Part shown: positions 1 to 9,169 of the stretch, piece by piece
Position numbering within the stretch: the first letter of the stretch is position 1
Layout of the letters: each line of letters opens with the position of its first letter
Assembly (NCBI GenBank): GCA_947577185.1
Contig: CANPUE010000004.1
Location: 62,001 to 126,000, forward strand
Length of the DNA: 64,000 nucleotides
DNA from: an uncultured Lachnospiraceae bacterium
GTDB taxonomy: Bacteria; Bacillota; Clostridia; Lachnospirales; Lachnospiraceae
Direction of reading: 5' to 3'
Position numbers and translations under genes: made by a program
Notes under the pieces: generated by a model
The model's input: only the letters and a program-made list of their open reading frames with translations
What the model was told of the DNA's origin: nothing
Databases searched by the model: none

Positions 1-10
1 GCAGACTCAT
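1..10 (-). CDS. gatA: GatA start (truncated by window edge)
   Basis: Only the first codons (ATG AGT CTG) of a minus-strand gene lie in the window. They are preceded by a GGAAAGGAGCAAGGAG-like ribosome binding region at about 12-30. The gene directly upstream is gatC, and gatA normally follows gatC, so this is inferred to be the amidase subunit of the Asp-tRNA(Asn)/Glu-tRNA(Gln) amidotransferase. The identity rests on gene order, not on protein sequence. Confidence 0.6.
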
Positions 11-56
11 CTTTCTCCTTGCTCCTTTCCTGACAGAAGTCTTATCGGTAATCGTT

Positions 57-350
57 CTATACGATCGTCCGCGGAACCATGAACATCCCGTCTTTTTGTT
101 CCGGTGCATTTGCCAATAACTGTTCTCTTATGTCAGAGTTTGTCACAATATCTTCGCGAAATACATTCTGTACCGGGAACACATGAGACATCGGTTCCAC
201 ACCATCCGTGTCCAGTTCGTTCAGTTTATCGATATAATCCAGCATGCGCCCCATCTCGCTTTTCGCCCGCTCCCTTTCTTCCTCAGAAAGCTCCAGTTTC
301 GCCAGAAGTCCTACATAATCGATCGTTTCATCCGTGATCACATTTGCCAT
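57..350 (-). CDS. gatC: Asp/Glu-tRNA amidotransferase subunit C
   Basis: This 97-residue protein has the typical length and sequence of GatC, including the [20 protein letters not shown] start and the conserved [19 protein letters not shown] segment. GatC is the small belt-like subunit that stabilises GatA on GatB. The complex amidates misacylated Asp-tRNA(Asn) or Glu-tRNA(Gln) in the cytoplasm. The gene lies 44 nt downstream of aspS and 46 nt upstream of the predicted gatA start. This gives an aspS-gatC-gatA order in which AspRS can supply the Asp-tRNA(Asn) substrate. Expression probably depends on the aspS T-box leader. Confidence 0.95.
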   Translation of the reverse strand: MANVITDETIDYVGLLAKLELSEEERERAKSEMGRMLDYIDKLNELDTDGVEPMSHVFPVQNVFREDIVTNSDIREQLLANAPEQKDGMFMVPRTIV

Positions 351-393
351 ATTGACCCCTTTTCCTTTCTCATGATTTTATTTTACTTCCACG

Positions 394-2142
394 TTATCTT
401 ATCTTAATATGCGCTTCCCTGAGCTGCTGCTCCGTCACATCATTCGGCGCGCCGCACATAAAGTCCTGTGCGGTCCCGCTCATCGGAAAGGCAATGACTT
501 CTCTGATGTTCTCTTCTCCCCGCAGCAGCATGATCATGCGGTCGATCCCCGGCGCCATCCCCGCATGCGGCGGCGCACCAAACTGGAAAGCATTGTATAG
601 CGCTCCGAATTTATTTTTCAGCGTCTCCTCATCATATCCGGCGATCGCGAAGGCTTTGACCATAATGTCCATATCGTGGTTACGGACAGCGCCGGAAGAA
701 AGTTCCACACCATTGCACACAATATCATACTGATAAGCAAGGATTTCCAACGGGTCTTTCGTCTCTAATGCTTCCAGACCGCCCTGCGGCATGGAAAACG
801 GGTTGTGCGTAAATTCGATCCGCTTCGTCTCCGGACTGTATTCATACATCGGGAAATCATTCACATAGCAGAAGCGGAACGCATTTTTTTCAAGCAGATC
901 GAGCTTTGTGCCCAGCTCCGTGCGCAGCTGTCCCGCGTAGTACGCCGCCCGCGCTTCCTTATCCGCAATGAAAAAGATCGTATCCCCGGCGGACAATCCG
1001 GCTTTCGCCGCAAGCTCCCCTTTCTTCTCTTCCGGAATAAATTTGTCGATCGGTCCTTTATAGGCCAGATCCTGCTCCACTTCAAGATAACCGAGTCCGC
1101 CCATTCCCATATCTGTCGCGAACTTTAACAGTTTTTCATGGAACCCTTTGGACATCTCCTCATGGACTTTAATCGCCCTGACTGTCCTGTTATGGAAGGG
1201 TTTAAACTCACATTCCTGAAAAAATGCTGTCAAATCAATAATTCTCAGCGGATTCCTCAGATCCGGTTTATCCGTTCCAAACTCCAGCACAGCCTGTTTG
1301 TAACTGATCACAGGATAAGGCGCTTTCGTCACCGCATACCCTTGCGGCGCAAATTTTTCAAATGTTTCCGACAGCACTTCCTCTCCGACCCGAAAGACAT
1401 CCTCCTGTGCCGCAAAGCTCATCTCGAAATCCAGCTGATAAAACTCTCCCGGCGAACGGTCGGCACGCGCGTCCTCATCACGAAAACATGGTGCGATCTG
1501 GAAATACCTGTCAAAGCCCGACACCATCAAGAGCTGTTTGTATTGCTGCGGCGCCTGCGGCAGGGCATAAAATTTTCCCTTATGTTTTCTGGACGGCACG
1601 ATATAGTCTCTTGCACCCTCCGGGGAGGAGGCGCACAGAATCGGCGTCTGAATTTCCAGAAATCCCATCTCCGTCATTTTTTCCCGCAGAAAGCTTATGA
1701 CTTTAGAACGAAAGATAATCGCATCCTTTACTTTTTTGTTCCGCAGATCCAGATAACGATATTTCAGTCTGACCTCTTCTCTCGTCTCTTTCGAAGTCAT
1801 GACCTCAAACGGAAGCTGTCTGTACACTTTGCCGAGTATCTCCACCTTGTGTGCCTCCAGTTCGATCGTTCCGGTCAGAATTTTGGGGTTGTAAGTTTCC
1901 TCATCCCTTTTTTCGATCGCGCCTTCCATCGAAACACACATTTCTTTCGACAAACCGTTTAGCAGAGAGGGATCACGCATGACGACCTGTAAAACGCCGT
2001 ACATATCCCGCAGATCGACGAAAGAAACCCCGCCGTGATCTCTGATGTTTTCTACCCATCCGGCCACTCTCAATTCTCTGCCGATATCGTCCTCTCCAAT
2101 CTGCTGTAACGTCACTTCTCTGTAAATTTTGCCCGTTTTCAT
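394..2142 (-). CDS. aspS: Aspartyl-tRNA synthetase
   Basis: This 582-residue class IIb synthetase is close to the usual bacterial length (about 590). It shows the N-terminal OB-fold anticodon-binding domain (residues ~1-105, GWVENIRDHGGVSFVDLRD). The catalytic core contains motif 2 (PCFRDEDARADRSPGEFYQLD) and motif 3 (GMAPGIDRMIMLL near the C terminus), with the bacterial GAD insert between them. The enzyme charges tRNA(Asp). Linkage to gatC/gatA suggests a non-discriminating enzyme that also makes Asp-tRNA(Asn) for amidation; that is an inference from context. A complete T-box leader precedes it, so transcription should respond to uncharged tRNA. Confidence 0.97.
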   Translation of the reverse strand: MKTGKIYREVTLQQIGEDDIGRELRVAGWVENIRDHGGVSFVDLRDMYGVLQVVMRDPSLLNGLSKEMCVSMEGAIEKRDEETYNPKILTGTIELEAHKVEILGKVYRQLPFEVMTSKETREEVRLKYRYLDLRNKKVKDAIIFRSKVISFLREKMTEMGFLEIQTPILCASSPEGARDYIVPSRKHKGKFYALPQAPQQYKQLLMVSGFDRYFQIAPCFRDEDARADRSPGEFYQLDFEMSFAAQEDVFRVGEEVLSETFEKFAPQGYAVTKAPYPVISYKQAVLEFGTDKPDLRNPLRIIDLTAFFQECEFKPFHNRTVRAIKVHEEMSKGFHEKLLKFATDMGMGGLGYLEVEQDLAYKGPIDKFIPEEKKGELAAKAGLSAGDTIFFIADKEARAAYYAGQLRTELGTKLDLLEKNAFRFCYVNDFPMYEYSPETKRIEFTHNPFSMPQGGLEALETKDPLEILAYQYDIVCNGVELSSGAVRNHDMDIMVKAFAIAGYDEETLKNKFGALYNAFQFGAPPHAGMAPGIDRMIMLLRGEENIREVIAFPMSGTAQDFMCGAPNDVTEQQLREAHIKIR

Positions 2143-2201
2143 GTCTTTTTTGCCCCTTTCCTGTTTACATTTTCTGCGATTCCGGGACAGTTCAAAATAC
2201 G

Positions 2202-2237
2202 AAAAAAAGTCCCGGAATACATTTTGTATTCCGGGAC
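2202..2237 (-). terminator. T-box intrinsic terminator
   Basis: A perfect 12-bp stem starting GTCCCGGAATAC closes a short loop and is followed on the minus strand by seven T residues. It is the off-state structure competing with the T-box antiterminator, and lies about 60 nt upstream of the aspS start. Confidence 0.92.
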
Positions 2238-2496
2238 GGATAAATTCTTTACCCGCGGTACCACCCGCCTTGACAGGCCGCCATCTCCAACAAGATGTTT
2301 TACCGCCCTGCCCACTCTGACGCTTAACGCGCGCAACGTATTATCCTGGCACAGCCCGATCCGGCGCTGTGGTTCAGATAATCTGCTCCGGAGTGTTCCC
2401 GATCCTCAGTTCCCACAAACAGCGCTCTCAGTCGGTGACGCCGTATTCCTGTCGCTTTTCCTGAAGTGAGTCTCCTTCATCGCATTTCTTTGATCT
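2202..2496 (-). promoter_or_regulatory. T-box leader of aspS-gat operon
   Basis: Read on the minus strand, the leader contains the T-box signature GGGTGGTACCGCGGG at 2252-2268. It is followed by a GC-rich terminator hairpin with a U-run (2202-2237), and a long structured stem I region occupies about 2300-2490. T-boxes read the charging state of one tRNA through a specifier codon in stem I and antiterminate when the tRNA is uncharged. I could not assign the specifier with certainty: a GGGAACAC segment on the 3' side of stem I allows an AAC (Asn) reading, but GAC (Asp) is equally plausible on context. Confidence 0.93.
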
Positions 2497-2502
2497 ACTC
2501 CA

Positions 2503-2531
2503 TGTATACCATAGTATCAGACAATTTGCAA
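2503..2531 (-). promoter_or_regulatory. Sigma-A promoter of aspS leader
   Basis: The minus strand shows TTGCAA (2526-2531), a 17-nt spacer, then TATACA (2503-2508). Initiation near 2496 would give a roughly 350-nt leader holding the whole T-box. The boxes are each within one or two bases of consensus. Confidence 0.6.
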
Positions 2532-2538
2532 GCATTTT

Positions 2539-4167
2539 TTATTCGTTTCTTATCATTTTTCTCACCAGATAATAGAATTCATCTTTATATTCATCCCGAC
2601 GCAGATCCATCCCGGCCAGTCTTTCCAGAACCTTCTCCATCGACGCATCTCCTTTGTAGGAGCTGTCGCTCACTGCCAGCCCGAACTCTGCCACCGCCAT
2701 GGCAAACTGCATGTCTTCTCCGGGTGTTCCGGTATAATGTGATTTGTCGACCGGGCAGGAAAGCAGAAGGCTCTTCGCCGTTCCCGGCTCTTTATACCGG
2801 ATATTGACTGTAAACCATTCTTCATCCGGTAGTTCCTCCGTCCTGGCATATTTCAGGGCGGTGCCGGAATAAGTTGCCGCCTCATCCACCGTCACGATTT
2901 CATAGAGTGCCGTCACTGTATGTCCTGCACCGATTTCCCCGGCATCTTTCGTATCATCTGCAAAATCCTGCTCCGACAGCCTCCTGTTCTCGTATCCGAT
3001 CAGCCGGTATCCCGCCACGACAGCCGGATTAAATTCAACCTGAAACTTGACGTCTTCCGCAACTGTCACAAGCGAGGCCCCCATCTGTTCTACAAGCACT
3101 TTTTTCGCCTCGGATAAAGAATCAATATACGCATAATTCCCATTTCCCTTATCGGCCAACAGTTCCATTTTATTGTCCTTGAGATTCCCGGTCCCAAAAC
3201 CAAGCACGGAAAGATATACCCCCGTCTCTTTTTCTCTTGTGATCAGCGCCTCCAATTCTTCCTCTGTTGTCAGGCCGACATTCAGGTCGCCGTCCGTCGC
3301 GAGAATCACTCTGTTGTTGCCGCCCTCCACAAAGTATCGTTCGGCGATCTGATAAGCAGTCACTATCCCATCGCTTCCCGCCGTAGAGCCTCCGGCCTCC
3401 AAAGCATTCACCGACCCGGTGATCTTTTTATGTTCCGCACCGCTTACCCCTTCCATAATGATCCTGTCTTCCCCGGCATAGACCACAATGGATACCGTAT
3501 CGTCGGCACGCAGATTCTCTGTCAGCATGGAAAAAGATTTCTGCAAAAGAGGCAGTTTATCGTCCGCATACATGGAACCCGAAACATCCAGCAAAAAGAC
3601 AAGGTTGCAGGCAGGCGCCTCCTCAAAATCAATCGCTTCGGTCTTTAACCCGATCATGGCAATCTTTGCAGCAGCGTTCCAGGGACAGTCAGCGATCTGT
3701 GTCGTAACGCCAAAAGGTTCCCCATTCTCCGGCAGGGCATGATCATACTGGAAATAATTGATCAGTTCCTCGATCCTGACCGCCCCATCCGGAATGTCGT
3801 CTATACGATAGCCGTCCTCGATCATCCTGCGCAGATTGCTGTAAGAGGCCGTATCCACATCTGCAGAAAACGTGGAAAGCGGATTGATCGCTACCGCTGC
3901 AAATCCCGTTTCCTCCATGGCACGGTATTCCTCACTGTTGGTTTCCGGAAGGCTTTCACACCACTCGCCGCCATCCACGCTGCCATCAAACCCTTCATAC
4001 GTGGTCTCCGCCTCCGTTGCGCTCCATTCTATGTATTCACTTTCTGCCGCTGCCCCGCCGCTTCGTGCAGTATCACTACGCGCACGGCCGCACCCTGTAA
4101 GCATGACGCCCGCCGTGATCACCCATATGCTCCCCAATAAATATCGTCTCATCTCATTTTTCATCAT
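2539..4167 (-). CDS. VWA-domain lipoprotein (YfbK-like)
   Basis: This 542-residue protein starts with a lipoprotein signal (lipobox LTGC near residue 26) and a short acidic linker. It then has the N-terminal region found in YfbK-type VWA proteins (NPLSTFSADVDTASYSNLRR). The von Willebrand factor A domain (~185-365) has an intact MIDAS start DVSGSM and the later threonine/ATDGD sites. A C-terminal DUF3520-like domain follows. It is anchored outside the membrane and probably binds a protein ligand through a metal ion. Its start overlaps the serpin stop by 4 nt (ATGA), so the two are translationally coupled in the sigma/anti-sigma operon. The ligand is unknown. Confidence 0.85.
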   Translation of the reverse strand: MMKNEMRRYLLGSIWVITAGVMLTGCGRARSDTARSGGAAAESEYIEWSATEAETTYEGFDGSVDGGEWCESLPETNSEEYRAMEETGFAAVAINPLSTFSADVDTASYSNLRRMIEDGYRIDDIPDGAVRIEELINYFQYDHALPENGEPFGVTTQIADCPWNAAAKIAMIGLKTEAIDFEEAPACNLVFLLDVSGSMYADDKLPLLQKSFSMLTENLRADDTVSIVVYAGEDRIIMEGVSGAEHKKITGSVNALEAGGSTAGSDGIVTAYQIAERYFVEGGNNRVILATDGDLNVGLTTEEELEALITREKETGVYLSVLGFGTGNLKDNKMELLADKGNGNYAYIDSLSEAKKVLVEQMGASLVTVAEDVKFQVEFNPAVVAGYRLIGYENRRLSEQDFADDTKDAGEIGAGHTVTALYEIVTVDEAATYSGTALKYARTEELPDEEWFTVNIRYKEPGTAKSLLLSCPVDKSHYTGTPGEDMQFAMAVAEFGLAVSDSSYKGDASMEKVLERLAGMDLRRDEYKDEFYYLVRKMIRNE

Positions 4168-5444
4168 AATCCCCCCTGTCCTTCCGGATTGTCCATGATT
4201 CCGATAAACAGCGGAAGTTCCCGCTCCATATCCATTATCAGATAGAGAAACGGTCTGTCGAAAAACACTTCAACCGGTTCTTCGATCTCCAGCGCACAGC
4301 CTTCCGCCATAGCAACTTCCGTGGCGGCAGCCGCCTCCGTTCCCTTTTCATCCACGATGATTTTCGCTTTCTGGCGCACCAGACTGATATAGAGGTTTCC
4401 ACCGTCCGGCGTATTTCCAATCGGCGTAAAGTCTGCCTTTTCGACATCAAAGGCGCTCTGCAGCCCCATATTGCAAAGGCTCTCGTTTAATTTCTGATCG
4501 AATGTGATCTCCATTTTGGGAAGCTTTGTGCTGACGAGTGTGCTGCTTCGGTCTGCGAGGAGCTTCTGTATTGTCTCTCCGTTCAGGCTGTCGTAAATGT
4601 CCCTGATCTGTACAGTCTGCTCCCTGGGCTTTATGGCCGCGAAAGCAAAGCGCCCGGAGCCATTCTCCGGATCAAGATAAGGCAGTACCAGCCCCTGTAC
4701 AAGATCATTTTCAATATAATCAGCATCAAACGCATATTTGTGCATCATGTCCACTTCGACGCCGCTCCCGTCCGCCAGTGTAAAAGTATCCTGATATGTC
4801 TGGTGAGACTCAAATTCATCCTTCCACTGTGCCTTAAAATACAGGGTATTAAACAGCACGAGACAGGCATCTTCGGAAAACGGTTCCTCTACCATTTGAT
4901 CGATCAGACCGTTCGTATTTTTTTCTATCCAGTCGTTCATGCTCTGTACCGTCTCTGCCGAAGTCAGATCCGCCTGATACGCCTGTGCATCCAGAAAAGA
5001 AGTAATCTCCGTAAGCCACTCCTCTTTTACCTGAAAACGTTCATCCAGCCATGCCGAATTTGCAGGCGATATCTGCTGTACCTCGGATGCGGCGCAAAGC
5101 GTATTCATCAGGTCATCGGCCATGACCGTCATATCATCCCCTAAGAGCGTTTCGAACTCTTTCCTTGTCGTCCCGTCCGATCCGATTCCCGCCATAGAAA
5201 GCGCAAGATACACCGAAACCGGAGACAGGACTGGATTTTCTTTTTCCATATTCTGTTCAAAAAAACGATACGCGAACGCAGTTACAGAATCGTAAGAATT
5301 GAACGCATAATCAATACAGATTGTGGGAAGTTCTCCGTCCGTCAGGTTTTTAACGCCGGATTTCTCCTTTTCATAGCACCCACACAGTGAAAGCGCCAGC
5401 AGTCCGATCGATGCTGCTATTACGAATTGTTTCAGATTTTTCAT
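4164..5444 (-). CDS. Lipoprotein serpin (protease inhibitor)
   Basis: This 426-residue serpin has a lipoprotein signal (lipobox LCGC near residue 23) and serpin landmarks: FNTLYFKAQWKDEF in the breach/shutter region and DRPFLYLIMD near the C terminus. The reactive-centre hinge EKGTEAAAAT has the small residues needed for loop insertion, so an inhibitory (suicide-substrate) mechanism is predicted. By hinge numbering the scissile region falls near AEGCA; the exact P1 residue, and so the target protease, is uncertain. It is probably displayed on the cell surface against host or neighbour proteases. It is downstream of the anti-sigma gene and overlaps the VWA gene start. Confidence 0.9.
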   Translation of the reverse strand: MKNLKQFVIAASIGLLALSLCGCYEKEKSGVKNLTDGELPTICIDYAFNSYDSVTAFAYRFFEQNMEKENPVLSPVSVYLALSMAGIGSDGTTRKEFETLLGDDMTVMADDLMNTLCAASEVQQISPANSAWLDERFQVKEEWLTEITSFLDAQAYQADLTSAETVQSMNDWIEKNTNGLIDQMVEEPFSEDACLVLFNTLYFKAQWKDEFESHQTYQDTFTLADGSGVEVDMMHKYAFDADYIENDLVQGLVLPYLDPENGSGRFAFAAIKPREQTVQIRDIYDSLNGETIQKLLADRSSTLVSTKLPKMEITFDQKLNESLCNMGLQSAFDVEKADFTPIGNTPDGGNLYISLVRQKAKIIVDEKGTEAAAATEVAMAEGCALEIEEPVEVFFDRPFLYLIMDMERELPLFIGIMDNPEGQGGL

Positions 5445-5557
5445 GATCTCTCCTCCCGTCCTTTTTCATCCTGTTTTAAACGCTGTTATAAAAGATACGG
5501 ATGGAGAGATCTGTTTTTATGGAATAATTTTGAATTATTTTAATTTTATTAATTTTT

Positions 5558-6319
5558 TTATTTTGCCGCTGTCACAAGGATAAACTTTGCTGTCTGCTGC
5601 GATAAACCGTTCTCCTCCTGTCCATCCGCCTCATGGCGCAGAGACACTTCATAGCACTCGCCCTCTTTGAGCCTTTTTTCTTCCCGCGGTGCAAAGCGCA
5701 CATCATACTGCGTCTCACCATCATCTGTTATCTCTATCTCAGCGCCCTCTTTCAATACCGCTTCGTCATCCGACTGCAAGATCAGCGCCCTGTAAAAATT
5801 CTCTCCGTCAATCGTCTCTGCTTCCAGGATCTGCACAGTAATCCCCTGCAGAAGCTGCCCGTCCAAAGAGCCTCCTTCCTCCTGCCCGGCAGCTTCCGTC
5901 TCCTGCATTTCGTCGGCCAGTACCGCACTCTCCGTCAGGTTTTCTGACTGCTCCGCAGCCGTATCCGACTCGTCAGCCGCCGCAATACCGCCTGCCGCAT
6001 CTGCACCATCGGCTTTTGCACAGCCATCCGCCGCACCGGATTCCGCCGCCGCTTCCTCTGTCACTTCCGCCGCCGCATCCCCCGTTGCTGCGAAATCATT
6101 TCTCCCCTGTGGATCGATGAATCCGGTTTGCATGACCAGTACGGGGAGTACGACTGCCAGACACAGACAGGCCGCCGCAACAGGCGCCCATTTTCGCCAG
6201 GTAACAATGAACGCGGCGTTTTTTTTCTTTTCCGGAAGTCCGGCTTCGATCCGGTCCCACAGATTCGGTATTTCATTTTGCTGTAGTGACTTTAGTTCCT
6301 GACTAAAATCCCGTTCCAT
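5558..6319 (-). CDS. Probable transmembrane anti-sigma factor
   Basis: The chosen ATG (6319) follows AAGGAGG with a 7-nt gap, which fits better than a GTG two codons upstream. The protein of about 253 residues has an N-terminal cytoplasmic segment (FSQELKSLQQNEIPNLWDRI), one membrane helix (~residues 45-66), an Ala/Glu/Asp-rich linker, and a C-terminal extracellular domain rich in short beta-like stretches. No HxxxCxxC zinc anti-sigma motif is visible. The 17-nt overlap with the sigma gene and the topology support an anti-sigma role; sequence family assignment is weak. Confidence 0.7.
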   Translation of the reverse strand: MERDFSQELKSLQQNEIPNLWDRIEAGLPEKKKNAAFIVTWRKWAPVAAACLCLAVVLPVLVMQTGFIDPQGRNDFAATGDAAAEVTEEAAAESGAADGCAKADGADAAGGIAAADESDTAAEQSENLTESAVLADEMQETEAAGQEEGGSLDGQLLQGITVQILEAETIDGENFYRALILQSDDEAVLKEGAEIEITDDGETQYDVRFAPREEKRLKEGECYEVSLRHEADGQEENGLSQQTAKFILVTAAK

Positions 6320-6863
6320 AGCCACACCTCCTTAATTTTTTCACCGCATTTTGATACTTCCAGGTCACTGTTCCCATCGGCATCTGCAACGACTGTGCAA
6401 TCTCCCGGAACGTCATTTCACCCAGTACTTTCCGGTACATGATCTGCCTCTCACTCTCATCCAGTATCGCGAGTGCCTCCTTCACCGTCACGTCCGCCAG
6501 CACCTTACGTTCTACAGGGCTTTCCTGATCCGCCGTCTCATGATCCGGGCATACAGGCGCCGCCTCCCCGGCAGCTTCACTTACCTCTTCCCGCCCATAC
6601 TTTCTCAGATGATCGACCGCCATATTCCGCGCAATTGTCGTGATCCATGCTTTATGTCCCCTCCCGCTTTGAAAGGAGTCCGCCTTATCCCACAGCCTGA
6701 TAAAAAATTCGCTGGCCACATCTTCCGCATTCTCTTTACTGTGCAGGATATCCTTTACGATCGTATAGATCAGTCCGATATACGCTTCATAAATATCCTG
6801 CAGACCGTTTTTGTCTCCCCGCCGTATTTTCCTCATAGCGGCTTCAAATTGCTTATCCGTCAT
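6303..6863 (-). CDS. ECF-type RNA polymerase sigma factor
   Basis: This 186-residue protein has sigma region 2 (ILHSKENAEDVASEFFIRLW, then the -10 recognition helix AWITTIARNMAVDHLRK) and a region 4 helix-turn-helix (MTFREIAQSLQMPMGTVTWK). It has no region 1 or 3, as expected for group 4 ECF factors. It is first in a four-gene unit with an anti-sigma factor, a serpin and a VWA lipoprotein. These are therefore its likely regulon core, turned on by an envelope signal. The start is preceded by TTTTGGAGAGGATT. The linker between regions 2 and 4 is long (about 40 residues). Confidence 0.9.
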   Translation of the reverse strand: MTDKQFEAAMRKIRRGDKNGLQDIYEAYIGLIYTIVKDILHSKENAEDVASEFFIRLWDKADSFQSGRGHKAWITTIARNMAVDHLRKYGREEVSEAAGEAAPVCPDHETADQESPVERKVLADVTVKEALAILDESERQIMYRKVLGEMTFREIAQSLQMPMGTVTWKYQNAVKKLRRCGYGTGF

Positions 6864-6883
6864 AAATAATCCTCTCCAAAAGA

Positions 6884-6921
6884 AAAAGTATTCCTATCAT
6901 GTTCCGGATAAGAATACTTTT
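6884..6921 (-). terminator. Terminator after acidic lipoprotein gene
   Basis: A 15-bp near-perfect inverted repeat (AAAAGTATTCTTATC and its complement) is followed by TTTTTCTTTT on the minus strand. It ends the transcript of the 6966-7790 gene just upstream of the sigma operon. Confidence 0.85.
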
Positions 6922-6965
6922 CAGTGAACGAAAGCCAGTCTGAGCTGACAACTGCAGTCAGGCTT

Positions 6966-7790
6966 TTATAACGGTTTGAACGCATTCATCAATGCGTCTG
7001 CATTTTCTTTCTGCGCATCTGTGTAGGACAGAATGAAACAGATCACTCTGCCGTCTTTATCTGCAATATAGTAGCTCTGGTTTAAAGCCTGATCGCCAAA
7101 ATTGATAGAAACTGCATACTCCAGGCAGTCGATCCCGCCAACGCTTGTGTTGGTGACATCTTTCCACTCTACTTCGGCATCGGCATACATCACATCCATC
7201 TGTGCCTTTAAAGCGTCTCCGTATTCGCTGGCAGAAGCGTTGTTTTTCTCTACTACAAGATTCAGATTCGGATCACCCGCATTGTTATCCTGGGGAAGAT
7301 AGGTCATCATCTCATATACGGTCGTCAGTTTTGCATAGTCAATAAATTTCTGTGCATCGTCTTCGTAAATCAGTTCGCCGCCGGCTAAAAGAAGCGCGTC
7401 CAGTTCCTCCTCCGATGCCATAATAAACCCTTCGGGTGCATCGTAACGGACTCCAAGCCATGCGCTCTCAAAGTTGTTGCCATCAACCGTTCCTTTCTCA
7501 TAAGCACCGGATGCCTCTTCTTCCTGATCCTCAGCGCTCTCTTCCGGCTCAGCCTCCGCTTCCTCATCTTTGGATGCATCTGCTTCCGGCTCGGCCTCCG
7601 CTTCTGTTTCTGACTCGGCCTCTGTGTTGTCTTGAGCCTCGGTGTTCTCTTCGGTCTCTGTGCTCTCTTCGGTCTCCGTACTGGTTTCAGTACTCGTATC
7701 CGCTTTTGTCTCTGCCGCGTCTTTTCCGCATGCTGTTGCAGACAGCATCATCGCTGCCATTAAGACAGCCGCCAAACTTTTTCTCTTCAT
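6966..7790 (-). CDS. Lipoprotein with acidic Thr/Glu-rich linker
   Basis: The ATG at 7790 follows GAGGGAGAGG and begins a clear lipoprotein signal (MKRKSLAAVLMAAMMLSATAC); the ATG 14 codons upstream lacks this fit. The 274-residue product has a low-complexity Thr/Glu/Ala/Asp linker (~residues 25-100) and a C-terminal domain of about 160 residues with alternating beta-like segments (SAWLGVRYDAPEGFIM, YYIADKDGRVICFILSY). The arrangement suggests a surface-tethered domain held away from the membrane. The fold resembles small photosystem-associated PsbP-like domains only in outline. Function unknown. Confidence 0.75.
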   Translation of the reverse strand: MKRKSLAAVLMAAMMLSATACGKDAAETKADTSTETSTETEESTETEENTEAQDNTEAESETEAEAEPEADASKDEEAEAEPEESAEDQEEEASGAYEKGTVDGNNFESAWLGVRYDAPEGFIMASEEELDALLLAGGELIYEDDAQKFIDYAKLTTVYEMMTYLPQDNNAGDPNLNLVVEKNNASASEYGDALKAQMDVMYADAEVEWKDVTNTSVGGIDCLEYAVSINFGDQALNQSYYIADKDGRVICFILSYTDAQKENADALMNAFKPL

Positions 7791-7845
7791 AATCTTACCT
7801 CTCCCTCTAAAACCGCCTGCTTTTTCTCCCAAACAGGCCGTTTTC

Positions 7846-7884
7846 TAAAATAAATATGAGGTTTCCGTTATTTAGAAACCTCAC
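7846..7884 (-). terminator. Terminator after dapL
   Basis: The minus strand has GAGGTTTC, a 9-nt loop and GAAACCTC followed by ATATTTATTTT. It ends the dapF-dapL transcript 14 nt or more past the dapL stop. Confidence 0.8.
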
Positions 7885-7900
7885 ATATCGTATCACTGCC

Positions 7901-9115
7901 TTATAGCTTTGTCAAGCGGTCTACCGCTTCTACCGTATTTTCGTAACTTCCAAATGCTGTCAGACGGAAATAAGTCTCCCCGCTCGGTCCGAAACCGGAT
8001 CCGGGTGTTCCTACGACATTTGCATGTTCCAGCAGATGATCAAAAAACTCCCAGCTCGTCATGCCGTTTGGCGCTTTTAACCAGATATAGGGTGCATTCA
8101 CGCCGCCCGAAACATGGTACCCGGCAGATTTAAGCCCCTTCAAAATATAAGCCGCATTGTTCATATAATAAGCGACCAGTTCCTTGGTCTCCTTTTTGCC
8201 GGCTTCGCTGTAGACTGCCTCGCCGGCACGCTGGATAATGTAAGGCGCACCATTATATTTGGTTCCGTGGCGTCTCGCCCACAGAGCATGCAGCGCAACG
8301 TCTCCCACCTTCAGTTCCTTAGGGACCACTGTAAATCCAAGGCGTACACCGGTAAAGCCCGCATTCTTGGAAAAAGAGCGCAGTTCAATCGCACAGGTTG
8401 TCGCCCCCTCACATTCATAAATGGTATGCGGCACATCTTTTTCGGAAATATAAGCCTCATAAGCCGCGTCATAAATGATCACGGAGCCGTTCTTATTGGC
8501 GTAATCCACCCATTCCTGCAGCTGCGCCTTTGTCACGGTAGAACCTGTCGGGTTATTCGGAAAACACAGATAGATCAGATCCGGAACTTCTTTTGGCAGC
8601 TCCGGCGCAAAATTGTTCTGCTCCGTGCACGGCATATAGATGACATCGCTCCAGTTGCCTGTCCCTGCATCGTAGGTGCCCGTCCTTCCCGCCATCACGT
8701 TGGTGTCCACATAAACCGGATAAACCGGATCACACACCGCAATCTTATTGTCCGTACTGAAAATTTCCTGAATGTTGCCGGAATCACACTTTGCACCGTC
8801 GGAGACAAAGATCTCATCCGCCGCAATGCTGCATCCTCTCGCCTGATAATCATTCTCCGCAATCGCCGTTCTCAAAAATTCATACCCCAGATCCGGTGCA
8901 TATCCGTGAAACGTACTGGCATCCGCCATTTCATCCACGGCGCTGTGAAGTGCACGGATCACAGCAGGTGATAAAGGCTGTGTCACATCTCCGATCCCCA
9001 GCCGGATGATCTTCTTATCCGGATTCGCCGCCGCATAGGCGTTTACTTTCTTACCGATCATGGAAAAAAGATAACTGCCGGGCAGCTTCAAAAAGTTGTC
9101 ATTTACTTTCACCAT
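7901..9115 (-). CDS. dapL: LL-diaminopimelate aminotransferase
   Basis: This 404-residue class I/II aminotransferase starts with the DapL-typical [16 protein letters not shown] and [17 protein letters not shown]. It has the PLP-lysine region [15 protein letters not shown] and the FPNNPTGS substrate/PLP loop. It converts tetrahydrodipicolinate directly to LL-diaminopimelate with glutamate as amino donor, bypassing the succinylase and acetylase branches. It lies 54 nt downstream of dapF, so the two last steps to meso-DAP are encoded together. A terminator follows. Confidence 0.96.
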   Translation of the reverse strand: MVKVNDNFLKLPGSYLFSMIGKKVNAYAAANPDKKIIRLGIGDVTQPLSPAVIRALHSAVDEMADASTFHGYAPDLGYEFLRTAIAENDYQARGCSIAADEIFVSDGAKCDSGNIQEIFSTDNKIAVCDPVYPVYVDTNVMAGRTGTYDAGTGNWSDVIYMPCTEQNNFAPELPKEVPDLIYLCFPNNPTGSTVTKAQLQEWVDYANKNGSVIIYDAAYEAYISEKDVPHTIYECEGATTCAIELRSFSKNAGFTGVRLGFTVVPKELKVGDVALHALWARRHGTKYNGAPYIIQRAGEAVYSEAGKKETKELVAYYMNNAAYILKGLKSAGYHVSGGVNAPYIWLKAPNGMTSWEFFDHLLEHANVVGTPGSGFGPSGETYFRLTAFGSYENTVEAVDRLTKL

Positions 9116-9169
9116 TTCCTTAACTATGCCTCCTGTCCGCCTGCGGACTGCGCGCCGCAGAACCCTTTT

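Noticed and set aside
1138..1962. 274-codon plus-strand frame opposite aspS
   Set aside because: Antisense to a clear synthetase gene, basic low-complexity composition, no ribosome binding site.
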